A DNA stretch of 14,235 bases, taken from the NCBI GenBank assembly GCA_900319255.1, contig ONNU01000046.1, forward strand, positions 1-14,235, given 5' to 3'. Positions within the stretch are counted from its first letter, which is position 1. Each line of letters starts with the position of its first letter. The notes below the pieces were generated by a model. The model was not told where the DNA came from. It did not search any database and saw only the letters and a list, made by a program, of their open reading frames with translations. Positions 8,099 through 14,197 of the stretch are shown here, piece by piece. Origin of the DNA: an uncultured Eubacteriales bacterium. GTDB taxonomy: Bacteria; Bacillota; Clostridia; Oscillospirales; Acutalibacteraceae. The translations under genes were made by a program, and so were the position numbers.

Positions 8099-9142
8099 TT
8101 GAAGGCTTGTATCGTAACAGTTTACAACAGCACTAACTGCGGAAGCTTTCTGCAGGCTTATTCCCTGAGATATGCTCTTGAACAGTTAGGGGCTGAGGTA
8201 AGCTTTCTTGAAACAAAGGTAAAGAACAACCGCAGCATCATGCTGGACAAATCCCTCAGATATCTTAAAATGAGAAAACCCGGCAGAATAAAGCCGGAAT
8301 ACCGCAAATATAAAAACTTCAAGGACTGCCTGAAAAGCTTCAGGCTCTGCCGTATGAACAAAAGCGAGCTTTCACAGCAGGATATATTTGTTCTCGGCAG
8401 CGATGAGATATGGAACGTTTCAAGGGAAATAATAAGAAAAGCTGATATATTCTGGGGCTGCGGGCTTGAGGGGAATATCGTATCATACGCCCCCTCAGTC
8501 AATACAGCCACAGAGGACGATATGGCGCAGGCACCTTATGCGGAGCTTGCGCTTGAATGCATGAAAAGCATTTCCGTCCGTGACAGCTATTCAAAGGAGC
8601 TTATCTCAAAATATACGGATAAGCACATAGAAATATTATGCGACCCCACATTTCTGCTGCCTATGGAGGAATATGATAAGCTGGAGGGCAGCTGTCCCTT
8701 TGATGATTTCATACTTATCTATTCCACAGCGGCTAAATTTACGGATGAGGATAAAAAGGCTATAAAAGAATATGCAAAAAGGACAGGAAAAAAGCTTGTT
8801 GCGTTTCCCCATGACCTGAAATGGTGCGACGCTCACGGCATAGCGCATCCGCTGAATGCCATCGCCTATTTCAAAAAGGCTCACTGCGTTATCACGGATA
8901 CCTTCCACGGCACAGCCCTGTCGCTGATCTTCGGCAAGGATTTTCTTGCTCTTCCCAGAGGAAATACAAAGGTCAGAGAGCTGCTTGAATATTTTGAGCT
9001 TCCTCAGCTTATGAGAGAGGATGCGCTTGACATCGGAAATTATTTCTCCGAAGTCACCTATTCAAGAGAAAAGCTCAGCGAGCGCATAATGCAGGAAAGA
9101 GAAAAGTCAATGGCTTATCTGAAAAAGGCGCTGGAGGGCTGA
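8099..9142 (+). CDS. Polysaccharide pyruvyl transferase family protein (second, divergent copy)
   Basis: This 347-residue protein also falls in PF04230 but in a different branch from the product of 4625-5806. It has the typical N-terminal KACIVTVYNSTNCGSFLQAY, a GSDEIWN motif near residues 97-103, SVRDSYSKELI followed by CDPTFLL, and ITDTFHGTALS at 265-275 with the conserved His270. The start is TTG 8099, preceded by GGAGGA at 8087-8092. No ATG gives the expected N-terminus. It lies 19 nt after the DUF616 gene. Proteins of this branch are often annotated as pyruvyl transferases without proof, so the substrate is uncertain. It could modify a second sugar of the repeat unit. Confidence 0.83.
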   Translation: MKACIVTVYNSTNCGSFLQAYSLRYALEQLGAEVSFLETKVKNNRSIMLDKSLRYLKMRKPGRIKPEYRKYKNFKDCLKSFRLCRMNKSELSQQDIFVLGSDEIWNVSREIIRKADIFWGCGLEGNIVSYAPSVNTATEDDMAQAPYAELALECMKSISVRDSYSKELISKYTDKHIEILCDPTFLLPMEEYDKLEGSCPFDDFILIYSTAAKFTDEDKKAIKEYAKRTGKKLVAFPHDLKWCDAHGIAHPLNAIAYFKKAHCVITDTFHGTALSLIFGKDFLALPRGNTKVRELLEYFELPQLMREDALDIGNYFSEVTYSREKLSERIMQEREKSMAYLKKALEG

Positions 9143-9164
9143 TTTAAACCATACCGGCAAAAGC

Positions 9165-9182
9165 TTATCATAGGAGTGATAA
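9165..9182 (+). promoter_or_regulatory. Hairpin that displays the flippase ribosome binding site in its loop
   Basis: TTATCA (9165-9170) and TGATAA (9177-9182) form a perfect 6-bp dyad around a six-base loop, TAGGAG, which is the Shine-Dalgarno of the TTG start at 9187. The stem is AT-rich and therefore weak. It would present rather than hide the site. The pairing is certain from the sequence; any effect on translation is speculative. Confidence 0.3.
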
Positions 9183-9186
9183 TAAA

Positions 9187-10773
9187 TTGCGAAGTAAAAA
9201 GGTTCTGATAAATACGGTCTCAGGTCTTGCATATGAAGTCGTGGCTGTAATATGCGGACTGGTGCTGCCGTATCTTATCATTAACAATAGTGACTACGGA
9301 TCAGAAACAAACGGTATTACTCAGGCAATTTCTCAGTTTCTGTCCTGTATCGCCCTCATGAAGGCAGGTATAGGCGGCGTTACAAGGGCTGCGCTCTATA
9401 AGGCTCTTGCGAAAAATGATATCAATAAGATCAGCGCTATCATCAAGGCTACAAGCAGCTTTATGAAAAAAATAGCTTTGTTTTTCATCGGGCTTACAGT
9501 AGTCTTTGCCATAGGCTTCGGTATATATATGCAGAATTTCGTGGCGCCGGAGGATTCCTTTGACTTCTGGTTCACTGCCAGCCTTGTGGTAATTATCAGT
9601 ATAGGAACCTTCGGCGAGTATTTCTTCGGCTTTACCTATGAAATGCTCCTCAGCGCCGATCAGAGACAATGCGTTTTCTCTATCATCAGGATATTCACTA
9701 CCCTGCTGAATACCGTTGTCGCAGTTATTCTTATCACCAACCACTGCACTATCCACTGGATTAAGCTGGGTGCTTCTCTGGTATTCCTCATCAACCCCAT
9801 TGCCATCAACCTTTACGCAAAAAGCAAATACAAGCTGAGAAAGGACGTTGAGCCTGACAGGTCAGCCCTCAATCAGCGCTGGGACGCTCTGGGACATGAG
9901 GTGGCAAACTTTGTCAATACCAATACCGATATCATGGTACTGACCATCTGCACAGGAAATATGGCTCTCGTCAGCGTCTATACCACCTATAATATGATAA
10001 TCATAGGCATGAGAAAGCTTGTAAATACCTTTATCAACGGCTTCGGCGCCGCTTTTGGAAATATGCACGCGCTGGGCGAATATGAGCTGATGGAAAAGAA
10101 TTTCCGGGTCTATGAGCTTATAGTATTTTCGCTGGTTTCAATACTGTATTCGGTAATGACGGTGGTATTTGTACCCTTTGCGGTAATGTATTCCATACAC
10201 GACCCCAACCCCGCAAACCGCGCAGAATATTATCAGCCGATATTTGCGATAGTGATAACCCTTGCGGGCGCTTTCAACTGCATCAGGATACCTTATCAGA
10301 ATATCGTAACGGTAGTCGGTCATTTCAAGCAGACAAGAAACGGCGCTTTCTTTGAGGCTATTCTCAATATAGTTTTATCAGTAAGCTGCGTTTATTTCTT
10401 CGGCATCGTTGGTGTTGCCATCGGTACCCTTGCAGCGGTGCTGTTCAGAACGGTGCAGTATGTTATCTATATGTCAAGGAATGTCCTGAAACGGCCTATA
10501 TGGTATTTTGTCAGACATACGATACTGTTTCTTGCAATACTGATACTTACCAACGGTATATCAAGGCTTTGCTTCAATATTGACGTGCATAATACCTTCG
10601 CATGGATAATCGCCAGCATCGAAACAACACTTGTAGCAGCCGCTCTTACTATCATCGGAAATATCATCTTCTACAATAAGGATATGAAATATTTCATGTC
10701 CAAATCAAAAAATATGTTCAAAAGCTTCGGCAAAAAGAAAGCAAAAAAAAGCATAACTAAGGAAGGGATATAA
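9187..10773 (+). CDS. wzx: Wzx-type polysaccharide flippase (MOP superfamily)
   Basis: This 528-residue polytopic membrane protein should move the lipid-linked repeat unit across the cytoplasmic membrane. About twelve or more hydrophobic helices are visible, for example near residues 8-33, 48-68, 95-116, 126-150, 163-184, 193-208, 310-340, 350-370, 385-420, 440-462 and 472-498. The N-terminal pattern (VSGLAYEVVAVICGLVLPYLI, then NGITQAISQFLS) and the very basic C-terminal tail fit the polysaccharide transporter branch. The start is TTG 9187, with AGGAG at 9172-9176, and it gives a normal N-terminus. The next gene begins 1 nt after its stop. Its place next to a Wzy-type protein supports a Wzx role over other MOP exporters. 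Confidence 0.87.
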   Translation: MRSKKVLINTVSGLAYEVVAVICGLVLPYLIINNSDYGSETNGITQAISQFLSCIALMKAGIGGVTRAALYKALAKNDINKISAIIKATSSFMKKIALFFIGLTVVFAIGFGIYMQNFVAPEDSFDFWFTASLVVIISIGTFGEYFFGFTYEMLLSADQRQCVFSIIRIFTTLLNTVVAVILITNHCTIHWIKLGASLVFLINPIAINLYAKSKYKLRKDVEPDRSALNQRWDALGHEVANFVNTNTDIMVLTICTGNMALVSVYTTYNMIIIGMRKLVNTFINGFGAAFGNMHALGEYELMEKNFRVYELIVFSLVSILYSVMTVVFVPFAVMYSIHDPNPANRAEYYQPIFAIVITLAGAFNCIRIPYQNIVTVVGHFKQTRNGAFFEAILNIVLSVSCVYFFGIVGVAIGTLAAVLFRTVQYVIYMSRNVLKRPIWYFVRHTILFLAILILTNGISRLCFNIDVHNTFAWIIASIETTLVAAALTIIGNIIFYNKDMKYFMSKSKNMFKSFGKKKAKKSITKEGI

Positions 10774-10774
10774 T

Positions 10775-11311
10775 ATGCTGAGACTCAGGCCTTACAAAAA
10801 GGATGACGCTGACAGGATAATGTCCTGGTGCAGGGATGAACGCACATTTCTGCTCTGGGGCGGAGATCATTTCGGAAGCTACCCTGTCCCCGGCAGCGTA
10901 ATGCATGACAAATATACCAATAACAACGGCGACTGCGAGGAACCCGATAATTTCTACCCCCTGACAGCTGTTGACGAAAATAATGAGGCAGTCGGGCATT
11001 TCATCATAAGATATATTTACGGCGATCCCCGTATACTGCGCTTCGGATGGGTAATACTTGACGACAGCAAAAGAGGACAGGGACTTGGAAAGGAAATGCT
11101 GACGCTGGGTCTGCAGTATGCCTTTGACATAATGAAAGCCAAAAAAGTCACCATCGGCGTTTTTGAAAACAATGCCCCCGCTCTTTACTGCTATCTTTCC
11201 ACAGGCTTTCACACATATATCAACGACCACGATTTCTACCTCAATGTTCTCGGCGAGGAAGTAAAGGTCATTGAATTAGAGATAACCCGTGAGGAATATT
11301 ACGGAAAATAA
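10775..11311 (+). CDS. GNAT-family acetyltransferase
   Basis: This 178-residue protein has the GCN5-related N-acetyltransferase fold. It starts with LRLRPYKKDDADRIMSWC, has a central GHFIIRYIYG strand and carries the acetyl-CoA pyrophosphate-binding motif RGQGLGKEM at residues 100-108, then a NAPALYCYLSTGF segment typical of the GNAT C-terminal half. ATG 10775 follows GGAAGGG at 10761-10767, and only one base separates it from the flippase stop. It is the last gene before a strong terminator. Membership of the operon suggests acetylation of an amino-sugar precursor, but GNAT substrates cannot be read from sequence and the protein could be unrelated to polysaccharide. Confidence 0.85.
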   Translation: MLRLRPYKKDDADRIMSWCRDERTFLLWGGDHFGSYPVPGSVMHDKYTNNNGDCEEPDNFYPLTAVDENNEAVGHFIIRYIYGDPRILRFGWVILDDSKRGQGLGKEMLTLGLQYAFDIMKAKKVTIGVFENNAPALYCYLSTGFHTYINDHDFYLNVLGEEVKVIELEITREEYYGK

Positions 11312-11332
11312 TAAATCAAAAAGCTTTTTATC

Positions 11333-11366
11333 CCGGCAGGCGCAGATAATCGCCTGCCGGTTTTTT
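11333..11366 (+). terminator. Strong intrinsic terminator of the polysaccharide operon
   Basis: A perfect 10-bp GC-rich stem, CCGGCAGGCG at 11333-11342 with CGCCTGCCGG at 11351-11360, encloses an 8-base loop and is followed directly by six T residues (11361-11366). It lies 21 nt after the GNAT stop codon. No hairpin of similar strength is seen in any gap between 2514 and 11311. Confidence 0.93.
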
Positions 11367-11634
11367 GAGAGTAGTGATTAGAAATATTCTGAAGTTAATT
11401 GAATCAGGAGTCAGGAATGAGGAATTGAGAGTGTGCAAAAACTGCAAAAGCATTGCTGATTAAACCCCTCCACCACACGCTGCGCGTGCGATCCCCCTCC
11501 CCTTATCAGGGGATGCTGTCAAACATTTATAATTCCTAATTCTATTAAAGTCCACTTTCCAAATTCCAAATTTTACTACCCACTAATAACTATAAACTAT
11601 AAACTATTCCCCTATTCCAAAACGCGTGAAATAA
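11367..11634. other. Gene-free spacer between the two transcription units
   Basis: No coding region is supported. The spacer contains a palindromic MITE-like repeat at 11413-11543, followed by low-complexity DNA: TTCCAAA repeats near 11566-11580 and three tandem CTATAAA-like units near 11589-11606. The promoter of the lipoprotein gene follows directly. The sequence resembles repetitive intergenic filler of gut clostridia that I recall, which is memory and not a search result. Confidence 0.55.
11413..11543. repeat. MITE-like palindromic intergenic element
   Basis: The arms form an imperfect inverted repeat: AGGAATT at 11420-11426 pairs exactly with AATTCCT at 11531-11537, with further partial pairing outward to 11413 and 11543. 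Inside lie two perfect hairpins, CACGC-TGC-GCGTG (11476-11488) and TCCCCT-TATC-AGGGGA (11498-11513). There is no ORF. The central CCCCTC-rich part resembles a dispersed intergenic sequence common in Ruminococcus-type genomes, by recollection only. Exact borders are not determined. Confidence 0.45.
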
Positions 11635-11643
11635 TGCTATAAT
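11635..11643 (+). promoter_or_regulatory. Extended -10 promoter of the lipoprotein-ylmH unit
   Basis: TGCTATAAT at 11635-11643 is a perfect extended -10 element. The -35 region 17 bp upstream (TTCCAA, 11615-11620) is poor, as is usual for extended -10 promoters. Transcription would start near 11650, about 25 nt before the ATG at 11675. It follows a strong terminator, so the downstream genes form a separate unit. Confidence 0.7.
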
Positions 11644-11674
11644 AGTATATGATAAAGAAAATGGAGGTCATTTC

Positions 11675-12718
11675 ATGAAAAAATATATTTTGCTGTTATC
11701 GGCGCTTATAATATCAGCGGCTGTGTTCTGCGGATGTGATGAGAATGTTCCTACTGAAACCTCTCGCTTCTCCTCAAAAAGCTACAGCAGCGCTCAGTCA
11801 TCGGCTGAAAGCTCCGATGAGGATGCTCAGAGCAGCGGAGAAAGCGCTGAAGCTGCCGACAGTTCAAAGGCTTCTGAAAAAAGCAAGCCTGAAAGCGCTC
11901 AGCCCTCAAAAACAGACGGCAGCAAGGAAGAAAAGAAGTCTGATGAACAGCTGCTGACTGAATATGCTGCTAACCTTCAGAAGGAAGGCGAAATGAAGGG
12001 CAAGGACGGCTCAAAGGCTTACTGGAAGATAAAAACCACAAAGGTCGCAGATCTCAATAATGACAGTTCTCCCGAGCTGATAATCCAGTATGATTTAGGA
12101 CGTGACAAAAGCAAAGGCGAACAGGCACTCGCCATTGAGATAATCAAATATAAGAAGGGGGATTTCCTCTCCTACAGGACAAACAGCTATTTCACCGACT
12201 ATCTGAAGGATACCGGCGATAAATATATCCGCCATGAATATGCAGATGAGCTGTATATTGACGGCAGCGGCAGGCTTTCTGTGCTTTCGACCTGTCTTGA
12301 CGGCGATAACCTGGATTCCATCGTTTATAATACCTATTCCATCGACGGGGATCAGCTTGTGCAGACTGAAAACCTTGTGGTCAAAAAGGAGGAATATATC
12401 GGCTCGGAAAAGGTCGATGATATTGTACACTGCGTTTACGGCATTGTGGATAATGTTCCTGTGATCTACCGCTTCTCCGTTCAGGGTGAGGCTCATACTA
12501 CCAAGCTCAACAGCAATACCGGGCTTCCCCTCCACGCAAAAATGCTTGAGATCCAGCCTGTTGAGGAATATAAGGTCAGCGACGCTATGAGCCACAGCCT
12601 TGAAGCTAATGAGGGCTATGATACCACCGCCGCTCAGATCTGCAATATCGAAGAGGCTGAACAGGCATACAGAAACCGTCCGCCGGTAGAAGAGGGCGAG
12701 CCTGCTCCGGCAGAATAA
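11675..12718 (+). CDS. Ser-rich lipoprotein of unknown function
   Basis: This 347-residue protein starts with a signal peptide: MKKY, a hydrophobic core up to residue 17, then F18-C19-G20-C21, a slightly unusual lipobox that predicts lipid attachment at Cys21 on the outer face of the membrane. Residues about 28-95 are a low-complexity Ser/Glu/Lys/Ala linker, as in lipoproteins that reach through the cell wall. The remaining 250 residues look globular and contain DLNNDSSPELI (126-136), resembling the Ca-binding-like DxNxD strand of FG-GAP/VCBS-type repeats, and a Pro/Glu-rich end. ATG 11675 follows GGAGGT at 11663-11668. I do not recognise a family. ylmH follows after 46 nt without a terminator. 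Confidence 0.85.
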   Translation: MKKYILLLSALIISAAVFCGCDENVPTETSRFSSKSYSSAQSSAESSDEDAQSSGESAEAADSSKASEKSKPESAQPSKTDGSKEEKKSDEQLLTEYAANLQKEGEMKGKDGSKAYWKIKTTKVADLNNDSSPELIIQYDLGRDKSKGEQALAIEIIKYKKGDFLSYRTNSYFTDYLKDTGDKYIRHEYADELYIDGSGRLSVLSTCLDGDNLDSIVYNTYSIDGDQLVQTENLVVKKEEYIGSEKVDDIVHCVYGIVDNVPVIYRFSVQGEAHTTKLNSNTGLPLHAKMLEIQPVEEYKVSDAMSHSLEANEGYDTTAAQICNIEEAEQAYRNRPPVEEGEPAPAE

Positions 12719-12764
12719 CGCCGCTTCTGCACTGACGGATCATCACCGGAAAAGGATCGCTGCA

Positions 12765-13529
12765 ATGGATTTTACAAGTAAGTATACGGATAATAATGAT
12801 GAAAAAATTCTGCTCAGAAGGATCGACGACCTTATCAGACGAAGCGAAAAGACCTTTACTGTGCTGTATTCCCGCTTTCTCACCCCCGCAGAACAGGCGC
12901 TTATTGCCGGCGTCAGCGAATTTGCCGGCTCGGTAAGCTTTGACGGAGGCTATGAGGATGCCGAGCGCAGAATGTGCCGCGTTTGTACGGATGAATACCA
13001 GAGCGATGAGGGCGCGCCCTATGAGCTGTGGGATGCCGGGCTGACCGCGGCAGGCGGGGAAATATCCCACAGGGATGTGCTTGGCTCACTGATGGGGCTG
13101 GGGATAAAAAGAGAAATGATCGGCGATATTCTTGTGCGGCAGGGCGGCGCGATGTTTTTCTGTGACAGCTCGGTCTCATCTTATCTTGAATTTAATCTCG
13201 AAAAGATTGGCAGATACAGGATCACGCTGAGAAGGGCTGAGCTTTCCGATATCCCTGAGCCCAAGCTGCAAAAGGCAAAAATAAATATCAATTCCCCCAG
13301 ACTTGACAGCATCTGCGCCGAATGCTTCGGTATGTCCCGTACAAAGGCGGCGGAGGCTATCAGAAAAGGTCTTGTCAGTATCGACTGGCAGATCTGCGAT
13401 AATGTTTCCAGAGAGCTTAAAGGCGGCGAAAAGCTTTCCCTGCGGGGCAAAGGCAAGGTTCGCTACATCGGCATAACCGGCACAAGCAAAAAGGGCAGGT
13501 CTTTTGCCGAGATCGAAAAATACATCTGA
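12765..13529 (+). CDS. ylmH: YlmH-family S4-domain RNA-binding protein
   Basis: This 254-residue cytoplasmic protein matches Bacillus subtilis YlmH in length and layout. Family marks are FDGGYEDAERR (residues 58-68), SHRDVLGSLMGLGIKREMIGDI (within 101-122) and a C-terminal S4 RNA-binding domain from about residue 179 (RLDSICAECFGMSRTKAAEAI). YlmH has long been linked to the division gene neighbourhood of Gram-positives and more recently to ribosome-associated quality control as an RqcP-like factor; that is family knowledge and not seen here. The start ATG 12765 follows AAAGGA at 12751-12756. The usual neighbours (sepF, ylmG, divIVA) are absent. It sits between a lipoprotein gene and a small membrane protein gene, probably in one transcript. 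Confidence 0.9.
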   Translation: MDFTSKYTDNNDEKILLRRIDDLIRRSEKTFTVLYSRFLTPAEQALIAGVSEFAGSVSFDGGYEDAERRMCRVCTDEYQSDEGAPYELWDAGLTAAGGEISHRDVLGSLMGLGIKREMIGDILVRQGGAMFFCDSSVSSYLEFNLEKIGRYRITLRRAELSDIPEPKLQKAKININSPRLDSICAECFGMSRTKAAEAIRKGLVSIDWQICDNVSRELKGGEKLSLRGKGKVRYIGITGTSKKGRSFAEIEKYI

Positions 13530-13550
13530 TCTTCTCAGGAGGTGCTTTTT

Positions 13551-13904
13551 ATGGATTTTAACTATCTTTGCGCAATGTCAACGGAAATAGCTCCCGAGCA
13601 AGGGGGCGTAATGATGGTATTCGGCGGGCTGATCTGGTTCTGCGCCGCATTGCTGGCGCTGACAGGGATCATCGGAGTGCCGCTGAGTATTATCAATTTA
13701 GCAATAAAAAGCAAACGCCTGCGCGCTGTTCCTGCTGAGGATATTCAGACAAGGGAAAGGATCCTTTCTGAGCGCCGTCACGGATGGTGGCTTCTGATCT
13801 CAGCAGTGGCGCTGATAATCGCAGGAATACTGATCGCCCACGCAGGCGGAGCTTTATTTTCGTCCATCACCGTCAACAGAAAATGGGATTTCTTTTTTGG
13901 ATGA
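13551..13904 (+). CDS. Small membrane protein, possibly frameshifted at its 3' end
   Basis: This 117-residue protein has two hydrophobic helices (about residues 20-52 and 79-97), separated by a charged loop (KSKRLRAVPAEDIQTRERILSERR region). No family is recognised. ATG 13551 is preceded by a perfect AGGAGGTG at 13537-13544. A GTG at 13542 is in frame but lies inside that site. It starts 21 nt after ylmH. The ORF ends just after a T6 run (13893-13898). Reading one base back there continues in the -1 frame to 14038 and adds a third strong hydrophobic helix. The protein may therefore be a 162-residue product that is truncated here, or the extension may be coincidence. Confidence 0.65.
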   Translation: MDFNYLCAMSTEIAPEQGGVMMVFGGLIWFCAALLALTGIIGVPLSIINLAIKSKRLRAVPAEDIQTRERILSERRHGWWLLISAVALIIAGILIAHAGGALFSSITVNRKWDFFFG

Positions 13905-14038
13905 CGGGGCGTAAGAAATGGAAAATTAGTATAATAATTTCGTGTCTGACAGTTATTCCTTATATTCTGGCTTCTATTTACTACTGGCTTCTTCCGGGGC
14001 AGCGGCTTTGCCGCTGCGGACAAAAGCAGAAATACTGA
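13901..14038 (+). CDS. Possible 45-residue membrane peptide coupled to the preceding gene
   Basis: An ATG at 13901 overlaps the TGA of the preceding gene in an ATGA arrangement and opens a 45-codon frame to 14038. Residues about 8-30 form a strongly hydrophobic helix (KISIIISCLTVIPYILASIY region) after a basic start, MTGRKKWK, and a Cys/Arg/Lys-rich end follows. There is no Shine-Dalgarno, so expression would rely on coupling. Alternatively this is the out-of-frame tail of the 13551 gene. Its second half lies inside a repeat unit, and the corresponding frame of the second copy (14084-14160) has a stop. This argues that the hydrophobic reading may be chance. Confidence 0.25.
   Translation: MTGRKKWKISIIISCLTVIPYILASIYYWLLPGQRLCRCGQKQKY
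13953..14031 (+). repeat. Direct repeat unit, copy A, with perfect hairpin
   Basis: This unit begins TTATTCCTTATA and contains CTGGCTTCTATT, GGCTTCTTCC and the perfect hairpin GCAGCGGC-TTT-GCCGCTGC (13999-14006 with 14010-14017), followed by GACAAAAG. The same order recurs at 14084-14160, with the hairpins 131 bp apart. The hairpin is identical in both copies while the flanks have drifted. Confidence 0.75.
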
Positions 14039-14051
14039 TGAAGTATGATTC
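14019..14051 (+). repeat. Dispersed intergenic repeat, inverted partner of 1-33
   Basis: Aligned without gaps, this segment shares 28 of 33 bases with the reverse complement of positions 1-33; four of the five differences are transitions. It directly follows the hairpin of repeat copy A. The shared core is AGAAAT, CT, then ATGAAGTATGA. Confidence 0.6.
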
Positions 14052-14083
14052 AGGGCAATAAAGTGGAACGGCGGATTCGGGTG

Positions 14084-14160
14084 TTATTCTTTATACCCTG
14101 GCTTCTATTGACCGCTGACTTCTTCCAGGGCAGCGGCTTTGCCGCTGCGACAAAAGAGGA
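14084..14160 (+). repeat. Direct repeat unit, copy B, with identical hairpin
   Basis: This is a diverged copy of 13953-14031. It keeps TTATTC, TTATA, CTGGCTTCTATT, CTTCTTCC, GGGCAGCGGCTTT and GACAAAAG in the same order. The hairpin arms are at 14130-14137 and 14141-14148, with a TTT loop. It leads directly into the degenerate palindrome at 14162. Confidence 0.75.
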
Positions 14161-14161
14161 G

Positions 14162-14197
14162 AACCACAAGAGGTGGGCTGCGCCCCCTATTTGTTTG
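14162..14197 (+). repeat. Degenerate palindromic repeat related to 47-76
   Basis: AACCACAAG is followed by AGG-T-GGGC, a TGC loop and GCCCCC with T-rich DNA, forming an imperfect hairpin with one bulge and one mismatch. Positions 48-58 at the window start share the AACCACAAGRGG-type arm followed by a C-rich arm. It ends in TTTGTTT and could act as a weak terminator for the ylmH unit. Confidence 0.35.

Noticed and set aside
415..11311. A defence, toxin, secondary-metabolite or phage system
   Set aside because: Every gene matches polysaccharide assembly or modification families. No nuclease, toxin, synthase or structural phage motif was seen.
12095..12595. Open frame of 166 codons on the - strand
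   Set aside because: It is antisense to the lipoprotein gene and has no ribosome binding site or recognisable domain.
13953..14160. Repeats considered as a CRISPR array
   Set aside because: There are only two units, they have diverged, their hairpins are 131 bp apart, and neither a conserved direct repeat with uniform spacers nor a cas gene is present.
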